Source of the DNA: Desulfobacula sp.
GTDB taxonomy: Bacteria; Desulfobacterota; Desulfobacteria; Desulfobacterales; Desulfobacteraceae
NCBI GenBank assembly: GCA_023139225.1
Contig: JAGLNZ010000582.1
Location: forward strand, 1 to 6,153
DNA length: 6,153 bases
Direction: 5' to 3'
Of this stretch, positions 1 through 6,091 are shown piece after piece (positions within the stretch are counted from its first letter, which is position 1; every line of letters begins with the position of its first letter). Made by a program: the position numbers and the translations under genes. The notes below the pieces were generated by a model. That model was given only the letters and a program-made list of their open reading frames with translations, had not been told where the DNA came from and ran no database searches.

Positions 1-40
1 GCAAACTTGCCTCATTAGATAAAAAAGCAACATAAATGCG

Positions 41-1189
41 TTAAAGAAGGCTCCTTAAGGCCAGTGCTTCATCATTACCAGGATCAATACGCAGCACCAT
101 ATTCAGATAGTTGTCTGCCGGTATTATTTTTTTTTTATTGTAAAAAATTTTTGCGATTTTAAGCTTTACATCTATTCTGCCTCGTTGATTTTTATCAATG
201 GTTAAGAAATGTTCAAGAGCCTCATCGATTTCACCCATCTGTTCACAGACAATCCCTGTTTTATAGACTAGGTCATAGTTTGAGGGAAAATCCATGATTA
301 GGCGGTTCAGCAGGTTTTTTGAATATTCCAGTTCTGTTTGCCGGATACAGATATCTACAATTTCTTCTTTAATGGATAAATCTTTGGAGGCTGTTGAAAT
401 AATTTTTGAAAAAATATTTTTTGCCAGCCGGGCAAGATTTTTTTTCAATAGTACTTCACCAAGTTGTATGGCTCGGCTGGTAAATTTTCTAGTCAAAGAA
501 ATCACTTCAAGGTAATACCGGGCAGCTGAAATATAATCGTTTTTCTTCCAGTACATTTCACCGAGAAGATGTCGGGTTACGGCATCCTGCTTGTTTATTG
601 CCGCCGCCCTTTGAAGACACTTTCCCATGGTTTCTTTATCTCCGGTTTTTTGATATAGAAGTCCTAAATTTCGTAATATCCTGGAAGCTGTGGGTCTTAA
701 GCGAGCCGCATATTTCATATGTTCAATAGCTGTATCAAAATCTTTTTTTTCTTCACAAGTACGGGCATTTCGAATATGTCTGGCTGCCATATCCGGATGG
801 TTAATCTGATGAATAATGGTTTTAATTTTATCATCCAGCACAGCAGGTGTTAACGGCTTAATAAGATAGCCCTCCACTTCTATTTCAGCAGCTTCCAATA
901 CAATATCTTTTTCAGATTCGCCGGTAACCATCAGCACGGGTATATCTCTTAAATATCTGTCATTTCTGATGGCTTCAAGCAGTTGAGAGCCGTTCATTAC
1001 CGGCATTTTCCAGTCAACAATAGCAAGATCAATTGGGGTTGAGTGTAATATCCTTAACCCGTCCACTCCATTTTCAGCCATGTGCAGGGTTTTGCCGATG
1101 TTCAGGTTCCTGAGCATTTTCTGGACAATAGTGCGCATGGTTTTTACATCATCAACAATTAAAATCGACATGCTTCTAAGGTCTATCAT
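41..1189 (-). CDS. Response regulator: CheY-like receiver domain fused to TPR repeats
   Basis: The protein is 382 aa from the ATG at 1189. Residues 7-125 form a receiver domain with the full phosphorylation set: acidic pair D13-D14, phospho-acceptor D59 (in VDWKMP), switch T89 and K111-P112. The spacing matches CheY D12/D13/D57/T87/K109. From about residue 140 to the end are helical repeats with TPR character (for example A-x-x-LRPTASRILRNLGLLYQKTGD and the last unit ending RIDPGNDEALAL), perhaps six or seven units. There is no DNA-binding or enzymatic output domain, so phosphorylation probably changes protein-protein contacts through the TPR part. It is likely cytoplasmic, and the partner kinase is not in the window. 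Start choice is uncertain. The frame stays open to a TTG at 1231, and an ATG at 1171 begins right at the receiver. No strong Shine-Dalgarno separates them; I prefer 1189 because MIDLRSM-ILIVDD looks like a natural N-terminus. Three A8-A10 tracts lie in the coding strand. Confidence 0.9.
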   Translation of the reverse strand: MIDLRSMSILIVDDVKTMRTIVQKMLRNLNIGKTLHMAENGVDGLRILHSTPIDLAIVDWKMPVMNGSQLLEAIRNDRYLRDIPVLMVTGESEKDIVLEAAEIEVEGYLIKPLTPAVLDDKIKTIIHQINHPDMAARHIRNARTCEEKKDFDTAIEHMKYAARLRPTASRILRNLGLLYQKTGDKETMGKCLQRAAAINKQDAVTRHLLGEMYWKKNDYISAARYYLEVISLTRKFTSRAIQLGEVLLKKNLARLAKNIFSKIISTASKDLSIKEEIVDICIRQTELEYSKNLLNRLIMDFPSNYDLVYKTGIVCEQMGEIDEALEHFLTIDKNQRGRIDVKLKIAKIFYNKKKIIPADNYLNMVLRIDPGNDEALALRSLL

Positions 1190-1253
1190 TTTCTGTGCAG
1201 CTGATCCCGCAATATAAGGGTAAAAAAACAAATTTTCTCAAAATTATTTGAAT

Positions 1254-1282
1254 ATCCTAATACGATATTAATTTTTTGTAAA
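1254..1282 (-). promoter_or_regulatory. Candidate promoter for the response regulator gene
   Basis: Read on the minus strand, TTTACA (1282-1277) is followed after 17 nt by TAGGAT (1259-1254). These match the sigma-70 boxes at 5/6 and 4/6 positions. Transcription would begin near 1247, leaving a leader of about 58 nt to the ATG at 1189. A 6-bp inverted repeat (AATATC 1251-1256, GATATT 1264-1269) overlaps the -10 region and could be an operator. In such AT-rich DNA chance matches are common, so this is tentative. Confidence 0.3.
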
Positions 1283-1289
1283 ACAAAAA
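1273..1289. repeat. T-tract/A-tract inverted repeat between divergent genes
   Basis: TTTTTGT (1273-1279) and ACAAAAA (1283-1289) are perfect 7-bp arms around a 3-nt centre. The element overlaps the proposed -35 box of the minus-strand promoter and sits upstream of both divergent genes. It could bind a regulator, or it could simply be chance in an AT-rich spacer. It has no following U-run and no gene ends here, so a terminator is unlikely. Confidence 0.35.
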
Positions 1290-1314
1290 GAGTTGAAACC
1301 TTATGTCGTGGATA

Positions 1315-1344
1315 TTCTACTGGTATTAAAATTCAGGATATAAT
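1315..1344 (+). promoter_or_regulatory. Candidate promoter for the acyl-CoA synthetase gene
   Basis: A perfect -10 hexamer TATAAT lies at 1339-1344, 39 bp before the start codon. The best -35 at a legal distance is the weak TTCTAC (1315-1320, 18-nt spacer), so an activator may be needed. A second possibility is TTGAAA (1293-1298) with TCTACT (1316-1321) at 17 nt. Either would drive the synthetase and probably the hydrolase behind it. Confidence 0.4.
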
Positions 1345-1382
1345 AGCATGATTTACGGGTTTAAAATGAGTGGAGAGAAAAA

Positions 1383-2909
1383 ATGCCAATAAAATCACTG
1401 AGCGCATGTTTTGAAGATAGTTTTAAAACTTTTGGCAGTAATAAAGCCATTACGTTTTTCCGGAATGGAAAAATTGAAACGCAATTGACATATGAAAAAC
1501 TGCACAAAGACATCAGTCGGTTTGCAAATTTTTTGTCGGCAAATGCCTTAAAAAAGGGGGACCGGGTCATTTTGCTGCTTGGAAAATCAGTGATTAGTGT
1601 TGTGGCTCATATCGCTTTGTTAAAAGCTGGTATTATCGCCGTACCCTTAAATTCCGGATTTAAGAAAAATGAACTTGAATACCTGCTCAACGACGCAAGA
1701 GCAAAAATGATCATGGTTGACCCGGATAAAACAAAGATGATCCGGGATATAGATCCTCAAATAAACATATTGGAAATATTGACGCACCTGCCCTATCAAG
1801 ATAATAATTTTTTTAAATCTGCTATTGTATCTTCTCCGGAAATAAAGATTACGCAAAATGATCCCGGGTTGGTTATTTATACATCAGGAACAACCGGATA
1901 TCCAAAAGGCGCGGTCCTTACCCACGGCAACCTGGTTTGTGATGCAAAAAACATTATTTTTACCTGGGAGATTTCCCCAAAGGATGTCCTTTGCCATGCC
2001 CTTCCCCTGTTCCATATCCACGGGCTTTGCTTTGCACTGCACACAGCTTTTTTAAGCGGTTCCCATGTTCTCATGCTGGACCGTTTTACACCAAAGACGG
2101 TCCTTCAAAGATTATCGTCAAAACATTCATCTGACACTTGCAGTCTTTTTATGGCTGTTCCTGCCATGTATACCAAACTTATGGATTTTATAGGGGACAA
2201 ATCATTTGATTTTAGTCATATGCGGTTATTAACCTCCGGCTCTGCCCCGCTTTTAGAAAAAGAATTTAACAGGATAACAAGGATATTCGGGAAAGAACCG
2301 GTTGAAAGAGAAGGTATGTCGGAAACCGGGATGAATTTTTCAAATCCGTTAAATGGCAGGAAAATACCGGGAAGCATCGGGCTTCCCTTACCGGGGGTTC
2401 GTGTCAGAATCATGAATCCGGATACCAGATTGGATGTTAAACCCGGAATTGTCGGAGAAATCTGGTTAAAAAGTTCTTCCATTACAAAAGGATACTGGGA
2501 AAAACCTGCCCAGACCCAAAAGACCTATGAAGAGGGATGGTTTAAGACCGGCGATCTGGGAAGAATGGACAAAGACGGGTATTACTTTCTAACGGATCGG
2601 ATTAAGCATTTGATTATTACCGGCGGAGAAAATGTTTCAGCCAAAGAAGTGGAAACTATTATCAATACGATAAAAGGGGTAAAAGAGTCCTCTGTGGTCG
2701 GGATACCGGACGAAACCTGGGGTGAAAAAGTGGTGGCTCTGGTTGAAAAAACACCTGGAATTCAATTAAGTGAATCTAAAATAAAATCAATATGCAAAGA
2801 AAAGCTGCATAACTGGAAATGCCCAAAAAAAATTGTGTTTACCCAAGATATTCCTAAAAATACCATGGGCAAGGTGTTAAAAGAAAAGGTGACGGAGTTT
2901 TTTTATTAA
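1383..2909 (+). CDS. AMP-forming acyl-CoA synthetase, malonyl-CoA synthetase (MatB/ACSF3)-like
   Basis: This 508-aa ANL-superfamily enzyme activates a carboxylic acid with ATP to an acyl-adenylate and then transfers it to CoA. Motifs appear in order: P-loop YTSGTTGYPKG (166-176); LPLFHIHGL (207-215); SGSAPL; A5-like EREGMSETGMN (308-318); TGD with ribose-binding D391; hinge/linker TDRIKHLIITGGENV (404-418); and PKNTMGK with catalytic K497. The GMSETGMNFSNPLNG...PGSIGLPLPGVRVRI stretch and the PKNTMGK ending resemble MatB and ACSF3, and the length fits MatB (about 500-510 aa). Malonate or methylmalonate is therefore the first substrate guess, but specificity cannot be settled by eye. No malonyl-CoA decarboxylase lies nearby to support it. 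One oddity is that E310 stands where the family has the adenine-stacking Tyr. The start is secure: GGAGAG (1372-1377) lies 5 nt before the ATG. It is probably soluble and cytoplasmic. The serine hydrolase follows 54 bp downstream in the same direction. Confidence 0.92.
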   Translation: MPIKSLSACFEDSFKTFGSNKAITFFRNGKIETQLTYEKLHKDISRFANFLSANALKKGDRVILLLGKSVISVVAHIALLKAGIIAVPLNSGFKKNELEYLLNDARAKMIMVDPDKTKMIRDIDPQINILEILTHLPYQDNNFFKSAIVSSPEIKITQNDPGLVIYTSGTTGYPKGAVLTHGNLVCDAKNIIFTWEISPKDVLCHALPLFHIHGLCFALHTAFLSGSHVLMLDRFTPKTVLQRLSSKHSSDTCSLFMAVPAMYTKLMDFIGDKSFDFSHMRLLTSGSAPLLEKEFNRITRIFGKEPVEREGMSETGMNFSNPLNGRKIPGSIGLPLPGVRVRIMNPDTRLDVKPGIVGEIWLKSSSITKGYWEKPAQTQKTYEEGWFKTGDLGRMDKDGYYFLTDRIKHLIITGGENVSAKEVETIINTIKGVKESSVVGIPDETWGEKVVALVEKTPGIQLSESKIKSICKEKLHNWKCPKKIVFTQDIPKNTMGKVLKEKVTEFFY

Positions 2910-2963
2910 TATTGTTAGGATGAACTAAAAAATTATTGATGCTTTATTTTAAGGGGTGAAATA

Positions 2964-4362
2964 ATGCTTGGAAAATTGAAAATCTTCTTTTTTATACTTC
3001 TGATAACGGGAATCGGATACGGAATTTATTTTTTAGATGGTGCGTTGCCGATAGGAACAGGATACTCTGCCAAGTATATCTGCTCCCAGGTGTTTTTGGC
3101 TGGTCGTGATCCGGATCTGGTTTTTGACCAGGAGGTGAAACCGACCCATCCTCTCTTTCGTCTGGTTAAGATAAGTGTCGATGAAAATAAAAGGCAGGTC
3201 ACTGCATCGGCTTTTGGCTTTTGGAAAACAATGACAGCTGTGTTTCGGGATGAATGTGGCTGCACCCTTGCTGTAGACACGAGCAGGGAGGAGTTGCTAA
3301 GCCAGGCTAAGGATATACAACCACAAAAAAAAGAAAGAAGCGATGATGTTTGGCCTTATGGCAAAAAGGTTGATCTGACGGATTTGTCTGATAACATCGA
3401 CCAGGTTAAATTGAAAAAGGCGATGGAAGATGCATTTAAGGAACCGGGGCCGGATACTAAAAGAAATACCCAGGCCATTGTAGTTGTTTTAGGTGATCAG
3501 ATTATTGCAGAAAAATATGATGAGGGGTTTGATGAAAACACACCCATGCTGGGCTGGTCCATGTCAAAAAGCGTGACAAACGCTTTTGTGGGTATTCTTG
3601 TAAAAGAGGGTATTCTTGATATTATGCAGCCGGCTCCTGTGGCGGCCTGGAATAAGAAAACGGATCCAAGGGGAAAAATTACCCTTGATATGCTGCTTAG
3701 AATGTCCAGCGGCCTTGAAAGAAACCTATGGACCTTTTAAAGATGCAACCTATATGCTTTATACCAGTAAAAGTATGGCTGAATATGCACAGACTAAACC
3801 GCTTCAAACAGCATTGGACGAAAAATGGTCATATTCTTCGGGAACGACAAATATCATCGCAAGGATCGTAAGAGATAAAACCGGTGGGACTCTAGCATCG
3901 ACGAAAAATTATTTCAATAAAGGGCTTTTTAATAAGCTTGGGATGGTCTCAGCCGTTGTTGAGGCGGATTCATCAGGTTCATTTGTGGGATCAAGCTATA
4001 TGTTTGCAACGGCAAGGGACTGGGCAAGGTTTGGGTTGTTTATAAAAAATGACGGGGTCTGGAAGGGTGAACGAATTCTGCCGGAAGGCTGGGTTGCCTA
4101 TTCAACCACACCAACACCCAAAGCCCCTATGGGTAAGTATGGTGCTCAATTCTGGCTGAACGCCGGTGATAAGGAAAATCCGACAAACAGGACATATCCA
4201 AGTCTTCCCGCAGACCTTGCTTATTTAAGCGGATTTAACGATCAGGTAGTAGCGATAATACCCTCAAAAGATCTGGTGGTGGTCAGGTTAGGGGTGACCC
4301 ATGATAATTCATGGAGCAATGAGACCTTTGTTAAAAACGTGATTGACGCTATTGACGAATAA
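2964..4362 (+). pseudogene. Serine hydrolase (class C beta-lactamase/esterase superfamily, COG1680-like), frameshifted
   Basis: This is one gene in two frames. Frame A (2964-3740, 258 aa) has a membrane segment or uncleaved signal (residues 7-24), the N-terminal region typical of envelope serine hydrolases (YICSQVFLAGRDPDL ... CGCTL), and the catalytic S199-M-S-K202 in GWSMSKS. It then reads SGLE and stops after a non-homologous RNLWTF. The sequence resumes in the +1 frame at 3721 (ETYGPFKDATYML) and runs to 4362. That part holds the second catalytic motif YSSGTTN (Tyr near joined residue 290) and a C-terminal GFNDQ...IPSKDLVVVRLG strand near residue 423. Joined, the protein would be about 466 aa, a normal size. 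Family members are esterases, amide hydrolases or D,D-peptidases acting in the periplasm; the substrate is unknown and resistance to beta-lactams should not be assumed. The start has a good Shine-Dalgarno (GGGGTG 2953-2958, 5-nt spacer). As sequenced, the first product lacks the Tyr and should be inactive. Apart from the junction both halves look intact, so the lesion is recent or a sequence error. Confidence 0.85.
3717..3740 (+). other. Frameshift junction in the serine hydrolase
   Basis: The upstream frame reads ...S-G-L-E, with GAA at 3717-3719. The downstream frame begins E-T-Y-G-P-F, with GAA at 3721-3723. Only one base (A3720) separates them. The usual family pattern here, from memory, is SGL-x-F-N-E-x-Y-G, which would need six bases between the two Glu codons. 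A 5-nt loss explains the data, though a 2-nt loss or 1-nt gain is possible if the local residues differ. The premature stop is TAA at 3738-3740. Confidence 0.7.
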
Positions 4363-4376
4363 TTCTTGTAACAAAG

Positions 4377-4388
4377 AGATGAACATCT
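4377..4388. repeat. Short palindrome downstream of the hydrolase
   Basis: AGATG and CATCT flank a 2-nt centre, making a 12-bp near-palindrome 15 bp after the hydrolase stop codon and 41 bp before the proposed -35 of the regulator gene. As RNA it would give only a 4-bp stem, and no U-run follows, so a terminator role is weak. An operator role is possible but unsupported. Confidence 0.25.
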
Positions 4389-4428
4389 TTAATCTCCTTA
4401 ATGCTATTTCAGGATAATTTTTATAGCC

Positions 4429-4457
4429 TTGATCTCAATGTTTCATCGTGCTAAACT
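4429..4457 (+). promoter_or_regulatory. Candidate promoter for the XRE-cupin regulator
   Basis: TTGATC (4429-4434) is followed after exactly 17 nt by TAAACT (4452-4457), and TG at 4449-4450 gives an extended -10 (TGC-TAAACT). Each box matches sigma-70 at 4/6 positions. Transcription would start near 4464 and give a leader of about 60 nt containing the T/A-tract palindrome. A rival -10 is TAGAAT (4495-4500), but it lacks a good -35 and would leave almost no leader before the Shine-Dalgarno. Confidence 0.4.
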
Positions 4458-4466
4458 TTTTTTTCA

Positions 4467-4488
4467 TTTTTTAAGTATCTTTAAAAAA
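4467..4488. repeat. Perfect 8-bp-arm A/T palindrome in the regulator leader, possible operator
   Basis: TTTTTTAA (4467-4474) and TTAAAAAA (4481-4488) flank a 6-nt centre. The element lies between the proposed promoter and the Shine-Dalgarno of the XRE-cupin gene, where a dimeric HTH protein would bind for autoregulation. As a hairpin it is all A-T and weak. Chance is a real alternative in this AT-rich spacer. Confidence 0.4.
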
Positions 4489-4504
4489 CGAACTTAGAAT
4501 AATT

Positions 4505-4511
4505 AAGGAGG
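4505..4511 (+). promoter_or_regulatory. Strong but unusually distant ribosome binding site of the XRE-cupin gene
   Basis: AAGGAGG is a consensus Shine-Dalgarno, yet 13 nt separate it from the ATG at 4525, and the spacer contains no ATG, GTG or TTG. The spacer contains AGCAA twice in tandem (4513-4517 and 4518-4522). One copy fewer would give the ordinary 8-nt spacing. Confidence 0.7.
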
Positions 4512-4524
4512 AAGCAAAGCAAAG

Positions 4525-5133
4525 ATGTCACCTCAGATGGAAAACAAAGTCAAAGAAGAAGTTGCTGCACTCAACCTGGGTAACAAAATCAGAAATCTTC
4601 GTAAGCACAGGGCTTTAACACTCCAGGAAGTCTCAGATCTGACAGGGCTTTCAAAGCCGTTGCTTTCGCAAATTGAAAATAATCTTGCCGCCCCCCCCAT
4701 TGCTACGCTAATTAAAATTTCAACTGCCCTTGGTGTAAAAATCAGTCATTTTTTCCGTGATCATGATATGGGAGACCGGATTGTGGTTGTGAGAAAACAC
4801 GAACGGTACAGCGTTAAAAAATTGTTTCATCATAAAAACGAATCCAAGGTTGGGTATCGATGGGAGTCTTTGGCATATCCCATGGTGGGAAAGCAGATGG
4901 AGCCATTTATTGTAGAGATAGAACCAAGAGAAGAAGAAAAACTGCTTTACAATGATCATAAGGGAGAAGAATTTCATTTTGTCATGGATGGCGTTGTTGA
5001 ATTTAGAAGTGCCGAACAGACACATCTGCTTGAAAAGGGTGACAGCATCTACTTTGATTCAAGTATCCCCCATGCTCTACGGGGAGTTGATGGTGTTGCC
5101 AAATCTTTGATTATTATTTATGCACCTAAATAA
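4525..5133 (+). CDS. XRE-family HTH transcriptional regulator with C-terminal cupin domain
   Basis: The protein is 202 aa. Residues 18-77 form an XRE/Cro-type helix-turn-helix: IRNLRKHRALTLQEVSDLTG, then recognition helix LSKPLLSQIENN, then TLIKISTALGV with a closing FF. Residues about 110-200 are a double-stranded beta-helix (cupin) with motif 1 (H145-K-G-E148-E149-F ... G156) and motif 2 (GDSIYFDSSIPH183). The first motif-1 His of the usual HxHxGEE pattern is replaced by N143, so any metal would be held by H145, E149 and H183. Relatives sense small metabolites such as amines, amino acids or acyl compounds through the cupin. Here the neighbouring acyl-CoA synthetase and hydrolase are candidate targets, by position only. 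It has its own promoter candidate and leader palindrome, suggesting autoregulation. The start at 4525 is preceded by a 13-nt-distant AAGGAGG; ATG 4537 is a less likely alternative. A C8 tract (4691-4698) in the HTH-coding part makes the gene prone to frameshift. Confidence 0.92.
   Translation: MSPQMENKVKEEVAALNLGNKIRNLRKHRALTLQEVSDLTGLSKPLLSQIENNLAAPPIATLIKISTALGVKISHFFRDHDMGDRIVVVRKHERYSVKKLFHHKNESKVGYRWESLAYPMVGKQMEPFIVEIEPREEEKLLYNDHKGEEFHFVMDGVVEFRSAEQTHLLEKGDSIYFDSSIPHALRGVDGVAKSLIIIYAPK
4691..4698 (+). repeat. C8 homopolymer inside the regulator's HTH region
   Basis: Eight consecutive C residues encode the end of Ala56 and Pro57-Pro58. Gain or loss of one C would shift the frame within the DNA-binding domain and abolish the regulator. 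Tracts of this length are known contingency loci in some bacteria. Here it may simply be codon choice, because the Pro-Pro is plausible for the family loop. Confidence 0.9.
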
Positions 5134-5175
5134 CAGGGCTTTAAAAAATGCCATAGCCACAAATATTATTAAATT

Positions 5176-6012
5176 TTATACAACTTCAATATGCCAGGGT
5201 TCAAATCTTACACCAAGATCATTATCACGTTCATATCTGAATTTTAAATAGCCAAGATCGTTAAGTTTTTTATATACATTCGTCTGTGTAAACCGTTCTG
5301 TAAAATTATGGATGCCGAATCCTTTTTTCCCCACATCAAAATCACCTACACCATGGAAGGAATAACCCGGTGGGGCAAGAGATCTGGATGCCATGGAAAG
5401 GTTTCCACGGCTTTTTTGGGCCTTATTTAAAAACAGTAGAAATTGTTTCATGATGCTGCGGACGCCGGATGTCAGGATTACATTTTTTCCGACTTCTTTT
5501 TTAATTTGGTTGTACATTGCAATGGGTTTCCCGCGGTAAAGATAATTTCCTGTATAAGGGATTTTTTTTACCTGTTTTTTACTAATTATTTCAGTAATAC
5601 TTTTAATGGGTTTTTCACCCATAAATCCATAATCATTTACCCGGGAATAAAAAAGCATTTCAAGGAAATCAAGTTCTTGTTTTGAAAAAGCACCAATGGC
5701 TGAATAAGATTTTCCAATCTTTATGGCATCATCAAAATTCAACAGGCAAAAATTTCCATACCCAATAGTTTTTTGCATTTTTTTCAGTCGGTTAAGCGAT
5801 ACCTCTAAAAGAGGGAAATGTTTATCATCAAGGAAAATATCTTCATCATAGACTTGGTCAAAAAGCCGTTTTTTTAATAACCTGTCTTTAATATGGGAAT
5901 CAAATGAGCCGGTATGATTTTCAACAGGCTTTAAGGTGTTAGCAAACGCCAGGGGCCCGGTTGTCATTGTAAAAAAGAAAGCAGCCTGTTTTAGAAATGT
6001 TCTTCTATGCAT
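5176..6012 (-). CDS. Tat-exported M15-type (VanY-like) D,D-carboxypeptidase
   Basis: The 278-aa precursor begins MHRRTFLKQAAFFF, a twin-arginine signal (RRTFLK, residues 3-8) with a hydrophobic stretch and probable cleavage after AFA near residue 24. The C-terminal half carries an M15/VanY-like zinc peptidase signature: TSGVRS with R185, SFH220-GVGDFD226 for the first zinc ligands, LGYLKFRY, and FE271-PWH274 with the catalytic Glu and last His ligand. M15 enzymes trim D-Ala or related residues from peptidoglycan stem peptides in the periplasm. The exact bond cut here is unknown. The region between the signal and about residue 160 has no motif I recognise. The ligand spacing is H-x5-D, one residue shorter than the usual SxHxxGxAxD (H-x6-D). 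The start ATG at 6012 has no clear Shine-Dalgarno but is favoured because it places the Tat motif correctly. The gene converges on the XRE-cupin gene with a 42-bp gap and no obvious terminator. Confidence 0.87.
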   Translation of the reverse strand: MHRRTFLKQAAFFFTMTTGPLAFANTLKPVENHTGSFDSHIKDRLLKKRLFDQVYDEDIFLDDKHFPLLEVSLNRLKKMQKTIGYGNFCLLNFDDAIKIGKSYSAIGAFSKQELDFLEMLFYSRVNDYGFMGEKPIKSITEIISKKQVKKIPYTGNYLYRGKPIAMYNQIKKEVGKNVILTSGVRSIMKQFLLFLNKAQKSRGNLSMASRSLAPPGYSFHGVGDFDVGKKGFGIHNFTERFTQTNVYKKLNDLGYLKFRYERDNDLGVRFEPWHIEVV

Positions 6013-6060
6013 TTGTCAATATTTTCAAGACAATTAAAAGTTAACTATTTAATGTTATAA

Positions 6061-6069
6061 AGTATACCA
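6061..6069 (-). promoter_or_regulatory. Extended -10 promoter candidate for the carboxypeptidase gene
   Basis: Read on the minus strand, TGG-TATACT (6069-6061) is a good extended -10 (5/6 to TATAAT plus TGn). No convincing -35 lies 16-18 nt upstream, which fits either an extended -10 promoter or dependence on an activator. Transcription would begin near 6054, about 42 nt before the ATG. Confidence 0.4.
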
Positions 6070-6091
6070 CAAGAAAAAATAATATAATTTT

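Noticed and set aside
1..33. An open minus-strand stretch starting with ATG at 33 and running off the window edge, possibly the next gene after the response regulator.
   Set aside because: Only 11 codons are visible, there is no Shine-Dalgarno, and there is no recognisable sequence.
1190..1231. A TTG-initiated N-terminal extension of 14 residues on the response regulator.
   Set aside because: The start is rare and has no strong ribosome binding site, and the added residues are not part of the receiver fold. The ATG at 1189 is a simpler start, but the extension cannot be excluded.
2216..2482. An 88-codon minus-strand open frame inside the acyl-CoA synthetase gene.
   Set aside because: It lies antisense over conserved catalytic motifs, has no own signals, and its translation resembles no family I know.
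3616..3720. The first 35 codons of the downstream hydrolase frame, read as the start of a separate protein.
   Set aside because: The translation is unrelated to the family, while the other frame carries the conserved sequence over the same bases. The real homology in this frame begins at 3721.
2964..4362. Calling the serine hydrolase an antibiotic-resistance AmpC beta-lactamase.
   Set aside because: The second motif is YSSG rather than YxN, no KTG box is seen, and the N-terminal region matches envelope esterase-like relatives.
4457..4464. The T8 run after the hydrolase, as the tail of an intrinsic terminator.
   Set aside because: No GC-rich stem precedes it; the nearest palindrome (4377-4388) is about 70 bp upstream.
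4720..5025. A 101-codon minus-strand open frame inside the XRE-cupin gene.
   Set aside because: It is a shadow of a clearly conserved gene; its composition is low-complexity and Phe-rich, and it has no ribosome binding site.
5134..5175. A possible bidirectional terminator between the converging regulator and carboxypeptidase genes (GGCT ... AGCC).
   Set aside because: The stem is only 4 bp with a loop of about 14 nt and no proper U-run on either strand.
5443..5685. An 80-codon plus-strand open frame inside the carboxypeptidase gene.
   Set aside because: It is antisense to a well-supported gene. Its Phe/Ile-rich translation is the mirror of Lys-rich codons, not a membrane protein.
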